The position numbers and the translations under genes are program-made. A stretch of 64,000 bases of DNA from Thalassotalea hakodatensis (GTDB taxonomy: Bacteria; Pseudomonadota; Gammaproteobacteria; Enterobacterales; Alteromonadaceae). The stretch is taken from positions 1 through 64,000 of the forward strand of contig NZ_AP027365.1 of the NCBI RefSeq assembly GCF_030295995.1, written 5' to 3'. Every line of letters begins with the position of its first letter. The first letter of the stretch is position 1. The notes under the pieces were generated by a model. It was not told the DNA's origin. It saw only the letters and a list, made by a program, of their open reading frames with translations, and searched no databases. This document shows, in pieces, positions 1 through 11,334 of this stretch.

Positions 1-191
1 TTTTTATCGATCCTGTACATATCCACAGTTTTCTAACATTTACGATTGTAATTCCATCTTTCTATCCCTTGTTTGCGTTTTTTCTGATGTTAATTTCTGC
101 TCTTTTCAAGTGATAAATAAAAAATCAAGCCATTAAATAGCTGACTTTAACGATTATTTTTACTTTTTTGTAAAATAGTCAAAAGTCAATA

Positions 192-220
192 TTGAAGTTG
201 TGGATAAGTAGAGGGATAAT
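192..220 (+). promoter_or_regulatory. putative dnaA promoter with embedded DnaA box
   Basis: TTGAAG (192-197) and GATAAT (215-220) are separated by 17 bp and resemble a sigma70 promoter. A perfect DnaA box, TGTGGATAA (199-207), lies in the spacer, which would fit DnaA autorepression. An 8-bp inverted repeat, AGGGATAA (212-219) with TTATCCCT (251-258), follows. A one-mismatch box, ATATCCACA, lies at 19-27. The region may be part of oriC, but one perfect box in 300 bp does not establish an origin. Confidence 0.45.
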
Positions 221-300
221 GCTTGGATATTATAAAAAAGATAAACAGGTTTATCCCTTTATTCTAATTTTAAAGTGGTAGATCAGCTAGGAGCCTATCG

Positions 301-1668
301 TTGGATCATTCTTTGTGGCAACGCTGCTTGTCAGTATTACAAGAAGAGTTGCCTGCTCAGCAGTTTAGTATGTGGATTAGACCGCTTCAATGTGTCGTAG
401 ATAATAATGTCATGACGTTGTATGCGCCAAATCGTTTTGTACTAGACTGGGTTCGTGATAAATATGTTAATCGTATTAATGAATTAGTCAGCTTGGAAGA
501 AAGTGGCAATCCGCCTTTATTGCGTTTTGATGTTGGTAGTATTCCTAAAGTTAAGGTTAGTAGTAATAATACTGCTTCCATGCCTTCCGCGACGCTTAGT
601 CAACCGAAAGCTCCGAATAACCAGGTTCCAGAATCAAACTTACCGAAAAAAACGAATGTTAGAGTTAATTATACCTTTGATAACTTTGTAGAAGGTAAGT
701 CTAATCAATTAGCACGAGCGGCTGCCTCTCAAGTAGCTGATAACCCAGGCTCTGCTTATAACCCCTTGTTTATATATGGTGGAACTGGTTTAGGTAAAAC
801 GCATTTGTTACATGCAGTTGGTAACGGTATTTTGTTGAATAAACCTGATGCAAAAATAGCTTATATGCATTCAGAGCGTTTTGTTCAAGATATGGTTCGT
901 GCATTACAAAATAATGCGATTGAAAAATTTAAGCAGTACTACCGTTCTGTTGATGCCTTATTGATAGATGACATTCAATTCTTTGCTAATAAAGAGCGTA
1001 CACAAGAAGAGTTTTTTCATACCTTTAATGCGTTATTAGAAGGTAATCAACAAATTATTTTAACCAGTGACCGCTATCCAAAAGAAATTGATGGTGTAGA
1101 AGATAGATTAAAATCTCGCTTCGGCTGGGGGTTAACCATTGCGATTGAACCGCCGGAGCTTGAAACGCGTGTTGCGATATTAAAAAGAAAGGCACAAGAG
1201 AGTCACGTCAATCTCGCTGATGAAGTTGCTTTTTTCATTGCTAAGCGTTTAAGGTCAAACGTTAGGGAATTAGAAGGTGCACTTAATCGTGTAATCGCTA
1301 ATGCTAATTTTACTGGCAGAGCAATTAATATTGATTTTGTTAAAGAAGCACTAAGAGATTTACTTGCCTTACAGGATAAGTTAGTTACTATCGATAACAT
1401 ACAGAAAACTGTTGCTGAATATTATAAAATCAAAGTATCAGATTTATTATCAAAAAGACGTAATCGTTCGGTAGCAAGACCAAGACAGATAGCAATGGCT
1501 TTATCGAAAGATCTCACCAATCATAGCTTACCTGAAATAGGCGAAGCGTTTGGTGGAAAAGACCATACAACGGTATTACATGCTTGTCGGAAAGTAAAAG
1601 CATTACGTGAAGAATCTCATGATATTAAAGAAGATTATTCAAATTTAAATAGAACGTTATCTTCCTAA
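301..1668 (+). CDS. dnaA: chromosomal replication initiator DnaA
   Basis: DnaA binds DnaA boxes at oriC and melts the origin as an ATP-dependent filament. The 455-aa length is usual. Domain I (about 1-80) begins with [16 protein letters not shown] variable linker follows, then the AAA+ core with Walker A GGTGLGKT at about 160-167 and Walker B with D223-D224. The C-terminal box-binding domain carries DHTTVLHA near 420-428. The start is TTG, preceded by AGGAG (289-293) at 7 nt, and the N-terminus matches the family directly, so the start is well supported despite the rare codon. dnaN follows after 29 bp, the standard dnaA-dnaN-recF-gyrB order. A DnaA box in the upstream promoter suggests autoregulation. 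Confidence 0.98.
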   Translation: MDHSLWQRCLSVLQEELPAQQFSMWIRPLQCVVDNNVMTLYAPNRFVLDWVRDKYVNRINELVSLEESGNPPLLRFDVGSIPKVKVSSNNTASMPSATLSQPKAPNNQVPESNLPKKTNVRVNYTFDNFVEGKSNQLARAAASQVADNPGSAYNPLFIYGGTGLGKTHLLHAVGNGILLNKPDAKIAYMHSERFVQDMVRALQNNAIEKFKQYYRSVDALLIDDIQFFANKERTQEEFFHTFNALLEGNQQIILTSDRYPKEIDGVEDRLKSRFGWGLTIAIEPPELETRVAILKRKAQESHVNLADEVAFFIAKRLRSNVRELEGALNRVIANANFTGRAINIDFVKEALRDLLALQDKLVTIDNIQKTVAEYYKIKVSDLLSKRRNRSVARPRQIAMALSKDLTNHSLPEIGEAFGGKDHTTVLHACRKVKALREESHDIKEDYSNLNRTLSS

Positions 1669-1697
1669 CAAAAAGAGTAATAAAGAGTAGGTAAAAA

Positions 1698-2801
1698 ATG
1701 AAGTTTTCCTTAAATAGAGAATTATTGTTAAAACCATTGCTATTGGTATCCGGAGCGGTTGAACGTAAAAGTACCTTACCTATTCTTGGTAATGTGTTAA
1801 TCGAAGTTAGTGAGCAGTCACTTACTTTGACTGCCACAGATTTAGAGTTGGAAATGGTTGCTTATGCAGATATCGATAATGCCGAAGCCAACGGTAAATT
1901 AACAATACCAGCACGTAAGCTTTTAGATATTTGTAAAAGCTTACCTGATGGAGCCTTGATTAGCTTCGAATCTACAGAAGATACTGTCACTATTTCTTCC
2001 GGTCGAAGTAAGTATTCATTATCTACTTTACCTGCAACAGATTTTCCTAATATTGAAGAGTGGAAAGGCGACGTTGAATTTAAATTAAGTAAAGCTCAGT
2101 TATTACGCCTCATTGAAAGTACCCACTTTTCCATGGCTAACCAAGATGTTCGTTATTACTTAAATGGAATGTCTATTGAAACAGAAGCTAATGAAATTCG
2201 CTCTGTTGCAACTGACGGTCATCGTTTAGCTATTTGTAAAATTTCAAATGATGAATTACAACTGCCAAATCGGCAGGTGATTGTACCTAGAAAAGGTATT
2301 TTAGAAATCATCCGTTTACTTGACCCAGTCGATGAAGAAGTTCAAGTCTTTTTAGGTTCTAATCATATTCGTATTATTGATACTGAATTTTCTTTTACCA
2401 GTAAATTAGTTGATGGTCGTTTTCCTGATTATCGCCGAGTTCTTCCGCGCAATGGTGACAAAATACTAAATGCAGACAAAGATCAACTTAAACAAGTTTT
2501 ATCTAGAGCTTCAATTTTGTCGAATGAAAAATTCAAAGGTGTACGTCTGAATTTTGCTGACAGTGAATTAAAAATTACTGCAAATAATCCTGAACAAGAA
2601 CAAGCAGAGGAAATTTTAGAAGTGAACTTTCCTTATGAAGATGTCGAGATTGGTTTTAATGTAAACTATGTACTTGATGTACTAAATGCAATTAAAGAGC
2701 AAGGGGTTAAATTTACTTTAGCTGATGCTAACAGTAGTGTTGTTATCGAAGGGCAGGATTCAAACGAAGCGTTATATGTTGTGATGCCTATGCGTTTGTA
2801 A
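1698..2801 (+). CDS. dnaN: DNA polymerase III beta sliding clamp
   Basis: This is the ring-shaped processivity clamp that tethers DNA polymerase III and other partners to DNA. At 367 aa it has the family length (E. coli 366). The N-terminal MKFSLNRELLLKPL and C-terminal YVVMPMRL are family signatures, and three topologically similar clamp domains span the chain. The ATG start is preceded by AGTAGG at a suitable distance. Its TAA stop overlaps the recF ATG by one base (TAATG), indicating translational coupling within the dnaA-dnaN-recF-gyrB cluster. Confidence 0.98.
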   Translation: MKFSLNRELLLKPLLLVSGAVERKSTLPILGNVLIEVSEQSLTLTATDLELEMVAYADIDNAEANGKLTIPARKLLDICKSLPDGALISFESTEDTVTISSGRSKYSLSTLPATDFPNIEEWKGDVEFKLSKAQLLRLIESTHFSMANQDVRYYLNGMSIETEANEIRSVATDGHRLAICKISNDELQLPNRQVIVPRKGILEIIRLLDPVDEEVQVFLGSNHIRIIDTEFSFTSKLVDGRFPDYRRVLPRNGDKILNADKDQLKQVLSRASILSNEKFKGVRLNFADSELKITANNPEQEQAEEILEVNFPYEDVEIGFNVNYVLDVLNAIKEQGVKFTLADANSSVVIEGQDSNEALYVVMPMRL

Positions 2802-3886
2802 TGAGTATTAAAGATTTAAATGCATATCAATTTAGAAATTTAGTAGACGGAAAAGTTTCGCTTCATTCTGAATTTAATTTTATTCTGGGTGATAATGGTA
2901 GTGGAAAAAGTAGTCTTTTAGAAAGTATTTATTATCTTAGTCATGGAAAGTCGTTTAGAACAACGAATGTTAGTAATTTAGTTCGCAATGAGTCACAACG
3001 TTTTGTGTTAAGCGCTAAAACATCTACCGATCAAATGTTAGGCATTGAATATTCTCTAACGGGTGAAAAACGAATTAAAATAGACGGTGAACGCCAAACA
3101 AAACTTTCTGAGCTTGCAAGAAATTTAGCGGTACAAGTTGTTACACCAGAGAGTTTTAAGTTGTTTATTGGTGGGCCAAGAGAACGTAGAAAGTTTATCG
3201 ATTTAGGATTGTTTCACGTGAAACATTCTTTTCCTGAAGTTTGGCGACAGTTTAATAAAACATTAAAACAACGAAATGCATGTTTAAAACAACGATTGAG
3301 TGATCAGCAATTACACTATTGGACAGATCAATTCTGCCAACTTTCAGAAACAATTGCCGCATTAAGATCGGAGTATATAAAAGAATTATCAACAGAAGTC
3401 ACCAATTGGTTATCGGTGTTATTACCAGAAATTAACGATGCCATTAAACTTCAATATTTACAGGGATGGCACAGTAAAAAAGAGTTATTTGACGTGCTAA
3501 GTCAAAATAAAGAGAAAGAGCGTGAACGTGGCCATTCACTTTTTGGTGCTCATAAATTTGATGTTAGATTTCAATTTAATACACTATCGTTAGAGCAAAG
3601 ACTCTCAAGAGGCCAACAAAAGTTGTTTTTACTCGCGTTAACTTTTGCACAAACAAAGTTAATTGAAAAAGTTAAACGAGTAAAGCCAATTTTATTAATT
3701 GATGATATTGGTGCTGAATTAGACATAAGTTCTAGAACAGCAATGTCTGTGGCAAATCAGTTATTGAATTGTCAATCAATAATAACCGCAATTGATAAAA
3801 GTGCAGTGGAACCATTGGTTCCGAAAAACAAAAATTATAAAATGTTTCACGTGAAACATGGCAATATTTCTTTAATGAGTGAGTAG
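2801..3886 (+). CDS. recF: recombination mediator RecF
   Basis: RecF is an SMC/ABC-like ATPase that helps load RecA at single-strand gaps with RecO and RecR. The 361 aa include Walker A GDNGSGKS (about 30-37), the ABC signature LSRGQQK (about 268-274) and Walker B LLIDDIGAELD (D301-D302). The start overlaps the dnaN stop by one base. The gene contains two perfect 16-bp parS-like palindromes, each translated as FHVKH, one near residue 138 and one just before the C-terminus. It therefore appears to double as a chromosome-segregation locus (see findings). Confidence 0.97.
   Translation: MSIKDLNAYQFRNLVDGKVSLHSEFNFILGDNGSGKSSLLESIYYLSHGKSFRTTNVSNLVRNESQRFVLSAKTSTDQMLGIEYSLTGEKRIKIDGERQTKLSELARNLAVQVVTPESFKLFIGGPRERRKFIDLGLFHVKHSFPEVWRQFNKTLKQRNACLKQRLSDQQLHYWTDQFCQLSETIAALRSEYIKELSTEVTNWLSVLLPEINDAIKLQYLQGWHSKKELFDVLSQNKEKERERGHSLFGAHKFDVRFQFNTLSLEQRLSRGQQKLFLLALTFAQTKLIEKVKRVKPILLIDDIGAELDISSRTAMSVANQLLNCQSIITAIDKSAVEPLVPKNKNYKMFHVKHGNISLMSE
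3210..3225. promoter_or_regulatory. parS centromere site 1 (within recF)
   Basis: The sequence TGTTTCACGTGAAACA is a perfect 16-bp palindrome identical to the widely conserved ParB-binding parS consensus. It lies in frame inside recF, encoding part of LFHVKH. ParB/Spo0J family proteins nucleate here and the ParA-ParB system moves the origin region. No parA or parB is in the window. Confidence 0.9.
3843..3858. promoter_or_regulatory. parS centromere site 2 (3' end of recF)
   Basis: A second perfect TGTTTCACGTGAAACA lies 633 bp after the first, near the end of recF, again read as FHVKH in the same frame. Two identical sites so close to dnaA fit the usual origin-proximal clustering of parS. Confidence 0.9.
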
Positions 3887-6331
<2,445 letters not shown>

Positions 6332-6352
6332 TTTTAGATAAAAAAGTCAATA

Positions 6353-6376
6353 CCGATCAATTAAGCAATTGATCGG
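6353..6376 (+). terminator. hairpin after gyrB
   Basis: A perfect 10-bp stem, CCGATCAATT with AATTGATCGG, encloses a 4-nt loop 21 bp after the gyrB stop. No T-run follows, so it may stabilise the 3' end or assist the stronger hairpin downstream. Confidence 0.45.
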
Positions 6377-6400
6377 TGGGAATAAAACGCTTATACGACC

Positions 6401-6433
6401 ATAGCCCTATCTTTATGATAGGGCTATTTTTTT
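6401..6433 (+). terminator. Rho-independent terminator of gyrB
   Basis: An 11-bp stem (ATAGCCCTATC with GATAGGGCTAT), a 5-nt loop and a run of Ts (6427-6433) form a classic intrinsic terminator closing the dnaA-gyrB cluster. Confidence 0.9.
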
Positions 6434-7048
6434 ATGTAATTGATGTGGCTAGATGATGTGAAAACATTTGTGGTGCCTAAAGCGGATAAGTTTTTCAAAG
6501 GAGCTTACCGCTCCACAAACGGTAATAGTATTTTGGGGTATTGATTACTTATAAGTCCGGTTAGGTTGAGATAAGCGAGGTAGCTAAAGTGACAAATGAA
6601 CCTGCGTTGTGGATCAGTTTCACTATGGTCTGCGTTATGTTCAAGGTAAGATACTCTGGTGTGCACAGACAGGGTAAAAAAGGTTGTAATGCCTAAAAAG
6701 CAAAAACAGGCCAAATCAAGGACCATTAGAATGTCAAAAAACAAACTATGCCTGCGAATGAAAACAACCTTAACGGAATGGTTTAACTTTTAATACCAAC
6801 TCAATTAAATATTTAATAGAATTGGTATAAGTAGCTTTATATAACTGGCTTTATATACAGCAAGGAGAAGTATCCATTTGAAATAATGACCGGTCATGAA
6901 ATATACGGTTTTATCAAAGATATAAATAAAAAGTTAAAATATTCGAGTTTTTGCTCAATTTATCACTGCTGTAAACTAGGCGAATAAACAGACAAACGTT
7001 ATACTAGCGCCAGCAAATTAAAATTTTATATTATAAATACAGGCACGC
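6434..7048. other. gene-free stretch between gyrB and glyQ
   Basis: I see no convincing gene in these 615 bp. A 79-codon minus-strand reading frame (6505-6744) has no recognisable motif and poor gene character. The stretch holds a short GGAGC/GCTCC hairpin near 6501-6515 and an imperfect 34-bp palindrome with TACCAA/TTGGTA ends (6794-6827). It must also hold the glyQ promoter, possibly TATACT near 6999. It may be a decayed insertion. Confidence 0.4.
6794..6827. repeat. imperfect palindrome with TACCAA...TTGGTA ends
   Basis: The 17-nt arms are complementary with about three mismatches and meet at AAATATTT. The terminal TACCAA/TTGGTA matches the ends of the MITE-like element at 24450-24761 and a single copy at 31514. 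It could be a minimal or decayed member of the same repeat family. Confidence 0.5.
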
Positions 7049-7963
7049 ATGAGTACGTTTAATAGCAAAACATTCCAAGGATTGATTTTACAACTACAAG
7101 ATTACTGGTCTCGACAGGGTTGTGTCATTGTACAGCCTTTAGATTTAGAAGTTGGTGCTGGTACCTTTCATCCCATGACATTTTTGCGTGCGGTAGGACC
7201 TGAGCCTATCAGTAGCGCATATGTACAACCTTGTCGAAGACCAACAGATGGTCGTTACGGGGAAAACCCAAACCGCTTACAGCATTATTATCAATTTCAA
7301 GTGATGTTAAAGCCTTCTCCGAAGAATATACAAGAGTTATATTTAAACTCACTGAAAGAGCTTGGTATAGATCCTTTAGTACATGATATCCGTTTTGTTG
7401 AAGATAACTGGGAGTCGCCAACACTTGGAGCTTGGGGATTAGGTTGGGAAATTTGGCTAAACGGAATGGAAATCACTCAATTTACTTATTTTCAACAAGT
7501 CGGTGGTTTAGAGTGTGCTCCTGTAACAGGCGAAATCACTTACGGTTTAGAACGTTTAGCAATGTATATTCAAAATGTAGATAGTATTTATGACTTAGTG
7601 TGGACAGATGGCCCGATGGGTAAAGTCCTCTATGGAGATGTGTTCCATCAAAATGAATTAGAGCAATCGGCATATAACTTTGAGCATGCAGATGTAAAAG
7701 CGCTATTCGGCCAATTTGATCAGTGTGAAAAAGACAGTGAAAAGTTAATTGAAAAAGGCTTAGCATTACCAGCTTATGAACAAGTGATGAAAGCTTCACA
7801 TGCCTTTAACTTATTAGATGCACGCCATGCAATTTCAGTGACAGAAAGACAGCGCTATATTTTACGTGTACGGGCATTATCCAAAGCGTGTGCAGAGGTT
7901 TACTATGCGACGAGAGAACAATTAGGCTTCCCACTGTGTGGTGATAAAAAGGTGGGAGAATAA
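7049..7963 (+). CDS. glyQ: glycine--tRNA ligase alpha subunit
   Basis: This is the catalytic alpha subunit of the bacterial alpha2beta2 glycyl-tRNA synthetase, which activates glycine and charges tRNA-Gly. The 304 aa match the family (E. coli 303). Conserved segments include [17 protein letters not shown] at the N-terminus, [18 protein letters not shown] and [20 protein letters not shown]. glyS follows after 3 bp, preceded by a good ribosome-binding site inside the glyQ end, so the two are co-translated. Confidence 0.98.
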   Translation: MSTFNSKTFQGLILQLQDYWSRQGCVIVQPLDLEVGAGTFHPMTFLRAVGPEPISSAYVQPCRRPTDGRYGENPNRLQHYYQFQVMLKPSPKNIQELYLNSLKELGIDPLVHDIRFVEDNWESPTLGAWGLGWEIWLNGMEITQFTYFQQVGGLECAPVTGEITYGLERLAMYIQNVDSIYDLVWTDGPMGKVLYGDVFHQNELEQSAYNFEHADVKALFGQFDQCEKDSEKLIEKGLALPAYEQVMKASHAFNLLDARHAISVTERQRYILRVRALSKACAEVYYATREQLGFPLCGDKKVGE

Positions 7964-7966
7964 AAA

Positions 7967-10036
7967 ATGATTAAAGAAACATTATTAATAGAGTTAGGTA
8001 CCGAAGAACTACCACCGAAAGCGTTACAAAAATTAGCGACCACTTTCTACAATCAAATAACGACACAATTGGAACAAGCCGAACTAGGTTTTGAACAAGC
8101 CTCTTGGTTTGCTTCTCCAAGACGTTTAGCCGTGCAAATTACACAATTAATCGAAAAGCAAGCTGATAAAGAAATTGAAAAACGTGGGCCTGCTATAAAT
8201 GTAGCGTTTGATGAAGAAGGTAACCCGAGTAAGGCCGCCTTAGGTTGGGCAAAATCGAATGGTATCACTATTGAACAAGCACAACGTTTAAAAACCGATA
8301 AAGGCGAATGGTTACTACACAAAGCATTACAACCAGGGAAAACAATTCAGGAATTGATTCCTGAAATGGTTAATAAAGCAATTGCAAAGCTACCAATTCC
8401 AAAACCAATGCGTTGGGGTAGCTCAAGAACACAATTTATTCGTCCAATTCATACGTTAACACTAATGTTTGGTGAACACATTATAAAAGGTGAAGCGTTA
8501 GGTATTGAGTCAAACAACGTGCTACAAGGTCATAGATTCCATCATCAAGGTTTAGTTTCACTTGAGCATGCAAATGATTATGTTGCAACGTTAAAACAAG
8601 CGTATGTTGTTGCAGATTATCAAGAAAGAAAGCAATTAATCGTTGATCAGATTAAAAAAGCTGAGCAAGAGCTAAATGCTGTGGCATTAATTGATGAAGA
8701 ATTGTTAGAAGAAGTTACCTCAATTGTTGAGTGGCCAGTTACTTTAATCGGTAGCTTTGATAAAGAATTTTTAGATGTACCACCAGAGCCATTAATCTAT
8801 TCAATGAAAGATCACCAAAAATATTTTCCAGTTGAGGATAAGCAGGGAAAATTATTAAACAAATTTATTTTTGTTGCTAACATTGAAAGTAAAGATGCTA
8901 ACCAGGTTATCTTCGGTAATGAAAAAGTAATACGTCCACGATTAGCGGACGCCGAGTTTTTCTTTAAAACAGATAAAAAGCAAACACTTGAATCAAGGCT
9001 TGCTAGTTTAGAGTCCGTTTTGTTCCAAAAACAATTAGGAACGTTAAAAACGAAGTCAGAACGAATTGCGTCGCTAAGTGAATATATTGCTGAAAAAATC
9101 AATCAATCACCTAAACTGGCATACCGTGCAGGCCTATTAAGTAAAACAGACTTAATGACAGAAATGGTATTAGAATTTCCTCAAGTGCAAGGCACCATGG
9201 GTAAATACTATGCGCAGCATGATGGCGAAGACGTTGAGGTAGCACAAGCATTAGAAGATCAATATCGACCAAGATATTCTGGCGATAGTATTCCTAAAGG
9301 TGTTATTGGTTGTGCGGTAGCTATTGCTGACAAAATTGACACTTTGGTTGGAATATTTGGTATAAACCAACCTCCAAAAGGCGATAAAGATCCATTTGCG
9401 CTACGTAGAGCTGCCATTGGCATGATTCGCATAATTATTGAAAAACAGCTTGATTTAGACATTGCTGATCTAGTGTCACGAAGTGTGAACTTATACGGTG
9501 AAGTGTTAACGAATGACAGTACAACCCAACAAGTGATTGATTTTGTGCTTGGTCGATTTAAAGCACACTATCAAGAGCAAAAAATTAGTGTTGATGTCAT
9601 TCAGGCTGTTTTAGCTAACTCACCAACGGCACCACTAGACTTTGAAAAGCGAGTATTAGCTGTAAATCATTTTAAAACAATGGAAGCAGCACAAACATTG
9701 GCAGCTGCAAACAAACGAGTAGGTAATATTTTAGCCAAGTTTGATGGTCAATTATTTTCTACTTTTAATACTGACTATGCTACTGATGACAATGAAACAG
9801 AATTGGCTAATACTTTTGCAAAAGTAAAAGAAAAGATTCAACCATTAGTTGCAGCTCAAGACTACCAGCAGGCATTAGCTGAACTTGCCAACATTAAGCA
9901 ACCCATTGATAACTTTTTTGATAATGTCATGGTAATGGCTGATGATGAACAAGTGAAAGTGAATCGTTTAACCCTGTTAAATGAAATACGTAATCGCTTT
10001 TTAGATATTGCTGATATTTCGGTATTACAAAATTAA
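7967..10036 (+). CDS. glyS: glycine--tRNA ligase beta subunit
   Basis: The beta subunit of glycyl-tRNA synthetase recognises and binds tRNA-Gly. At 689 aa it equals the E. coli length. The N-terminal LLIELGTEELPPKAL, the central FPKSM-like core (YSMKDHQKYFP) and the C-terminal anticodon-binding region with NVMVMADDEQVKVNRL are family hallmarks. GGGAG sits just before the ATG. It forms a two-gene operon with glyQ, closed by a bidirectional terminator shared with tusA. Confidence 0.98.
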   Translation: MIKETLLIELGTEELPPKALQKLATTFYNQITTQLEQAELGFEQASWFASPRRLAVQITQLIEKQADKEIEKRGPAINVAFDEEGNPSKAALGWAKSNGITIEQAQRLKTDKGEWLLHKALQPGKTIQELIPEMVNKAIAKLPIPKPMRWGSSRTQFIRPIHTLTLMFGEHIIKGEALGIESNNVLQGHRFHHQGLVSLEHANDYVATLKQAYVVADYQERKQLIVDQIKKAEQELNAVALIDEELLEEVTSIVEWPVTLIGSFDKEFLDVPPEPLIYSMKDHQKYFPVEDKQGKLLNKFIFVANIESKDANQVIFGNEKVIRPRLADAEFFFKTDKKQTLESRLASLESVLFQKQLGTLKTKSERIASLSEYIAEKINQSPKLAYRAGLLSKTDLMTEMVLEFPQVQGTMGKYYAQHDGEDVEVAQALEDQYRPRYSGDSIPKGVIGCAVAIADKIDTLVGIFGINQPPKGDKDPFALRRAAIGMIRIIIEKQLDLDIADLVSRSVNLYGEVLTNDSTTQQVIDFVLGRFKAHYQEQKISVDVIQAVLANSPTAPLDFEKRVLAVNHFKTMEAAQTLAAANKRVGNILAKFDGQLFSTFNTDYATDDNETELANTFAKVKEKIQPLVAAQDYQQALAELANIKQPIDNFFDNVMVMADDEQVKVNRLTLLNEIRNRFLDIADISVLQN

Positions 10037-10091
10037 ACCATGTTGATTTAATTGTTAAAATAGAAACGCGATAATTAAGCAAAGCTATATT

Positions 10092-10124
10092 AAAAAGGGT
10101 AGTTGTTAACAATTACCCTTTTTT
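10092..10124. terminator. bidirectional terminator between glyS and tusA
   Basis: The stem AAAAAGGGTA/TACCCTTTTT extends inward through TTGTT/AACAA pairing and has a T-run on both strands. It overlaps the tusA stop and serves the convergent glyS and tusA transcripts. Confidence 0.8.
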
Positions 10125-10355
10125 GATCACATATTGAAAAGGGAGGACATCGGTTTGTGAAGCAATAAGTTCGTGTTCCATAAAGCGACAAAAACTTGGA
10201 ATATCACGGGCCGTAGAAGGGTCATCGGCAATAACCAATAAGGTTTCACCGGCACTTATTTTTCTTATATTCATCCTAATCATCATCACAGGCTCAGGAC
10301 AGCGAAGCCCCAACGCATCTAGTGTATGATCGGTATTATTGAAAAGATTTTGCAT
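10113..10355 (-). CDS. tusA: sulfur carrier protein TusA
   Basis: TusA accepts persulfide sulfur from the cysteine desulfurase IscS and passes it along the TusBCDE relay to MnmA for tRNA 2-thiouridine formation. The 80-aa length fits, and the signature [13 protein letters not shown] places the sulfur-carrying cysteine at residue 19, as in E. coli. It lies 13 bp downstream of the SPOR-barrel gene and could be co-transcribed with it, ending at the bidirectional terminator. Confidence 0.95.
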   Translation of the reverse strand: MQNLFNNTDHTLDALGLRCPEPVMMIRMNIRKISAGETLLVIADDPSTARDIPSFCRFMEHELIASQTDVLPFQYVIKKG

Positions 10356-10368
10356 AGATATATTCAGT

Positions 10369-11181
10369 CTATTTAACTTGACGAAGAAAACCAGATAAAG
10401 AATATTGAGATTTTAACATGTTGAGAAGTTGTTCTGCATTGGCTTTTTCTAAAAAATGCTGACTTACCACACGGTGAAGCTTTTTTTGGTAGATAATGCT
10501 CCAATGTTTTTGACCTATTTTTGTTTTTATCTTAGCTAATAATACTTCTGCATAGCTTTTTTGAGCAAAAGCACCTAATTGAACTTGCCACTGCGAACTG
10601 GTATTAATCGCTATTCGTTTTAGAGGTGTTTCTAACGGTTGCTTGAGCGTTCTTTTTGTCGATGGGGACTTAATAGTGGCAGATTTCGAGTCAGAAAAAA
10701 GCCAGGTTACTTGTGCATAAAGGTTGTGATTGGCATTTAATGTTGAGTGATCAAAATAACTAGTTTGTCCAAACTCAACTGCGAGCTGGTTGGTAAAGCG
10801 AAATTGAGTTGCCAAGTTAAGATAAGAAGAGACACTGTCCTTATTAATTAACGAAGGTTTATCAGAATGAATTAGATACCCAAAACCTGTGCCTGCTTTA
10901 ATAGTGAGTTGATTATTTATTTGACGAATAAAGTTTACGCCAACCATTGCACGTTTAAGCTTGATGGCTTGTTGTTGAGCGTTTGTTTGTATCATGATTG
11001 TTCTATGATCAACAAAACGACTTTCTATAGCGAAGTTTTCGGAAAATTGCCATTGATAACTAAGATGAACACCGTTAGAAGAAGATTGCTGGTGATGATA
11101 GTCAACACCGAAACTAAGGCTATGTTCTTGAGCAAAACAAGATAGGCTTAAAAGTAAAGAAAGTAGCAAATAAGTACGCAT
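10369..11181 (-). CDS. outer-membrane beta-barrel protein with C-terminal SPOR domain
   Basis: The 270-aa product (ATG at 11181; a GTG two codons earlier is possible) starts with a signal peptide, cleaved probably after LSLSCFA. Residues about 20-163 alternate polar and aromatic residues in short strands ([37 protein letters not shown]), typical of a small OmpA/OmpW-type barrel. A basic linker (164-194) leads to a SPOR fold (about 195-270, [22 protein letters not shown]). SPOR domains bind denuded septal peptidoglycan, so the protein could anchor the outer membrane to division-site wall. It is divergent from slt, a peptidoglycan lytic enzyme. The specific function is not known to me. Confidence 0.75.
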   Translation of the reverse strand: MRTYLLLSLLLSLSCFAQEHSLSFGVDYHHQQSSSNGVHLSYQWQFSENFAIESRFVDHRTIMIQTNAQQQAIKLKRAMVGVNFIRQINNQLTIKAGTGFGYLIHSDKPSLINKDSVSSYLNLATQFRFTNQLAVEFGQTSYFDHSTLNANHNLYAQVTWLFSDSKSATIKSPSTKRTLKQPLETPLKRIAINTSSQWQVQLGAFAQKSYAEVLLAKIKTKIGQKHWSIIYQKKLHRVVSQHFLEKANAEQLLNMLKSQYSLSGFLRQVK

Positions 11182-11334
11182 TAGCACATAGAATAAAAGA
11201 TTATGTAGATATACTACCAGTGGTTTATTAGTAACACTATTTTCTCTTTGAATTAGTGTAAATTCCTCATAACTACTTGCTTTGTAATGCTAGCCTGAAT
11301 ACTCTTAAACAGAATGTTTTTCTCAGGGTTATTT

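Noticed and set aside
6607-6616. TGTGGATCA resembling a DnaA box
   Set aside because: One mismatch at a conserved position and isolated; chance match is likely.
6505-6744. 79-codon minus-strand ORF in the gyrB-glyQ gap
   Set aside because: No domain, no ribosome-binding site I trust, and composition unlike neighbouring genes.
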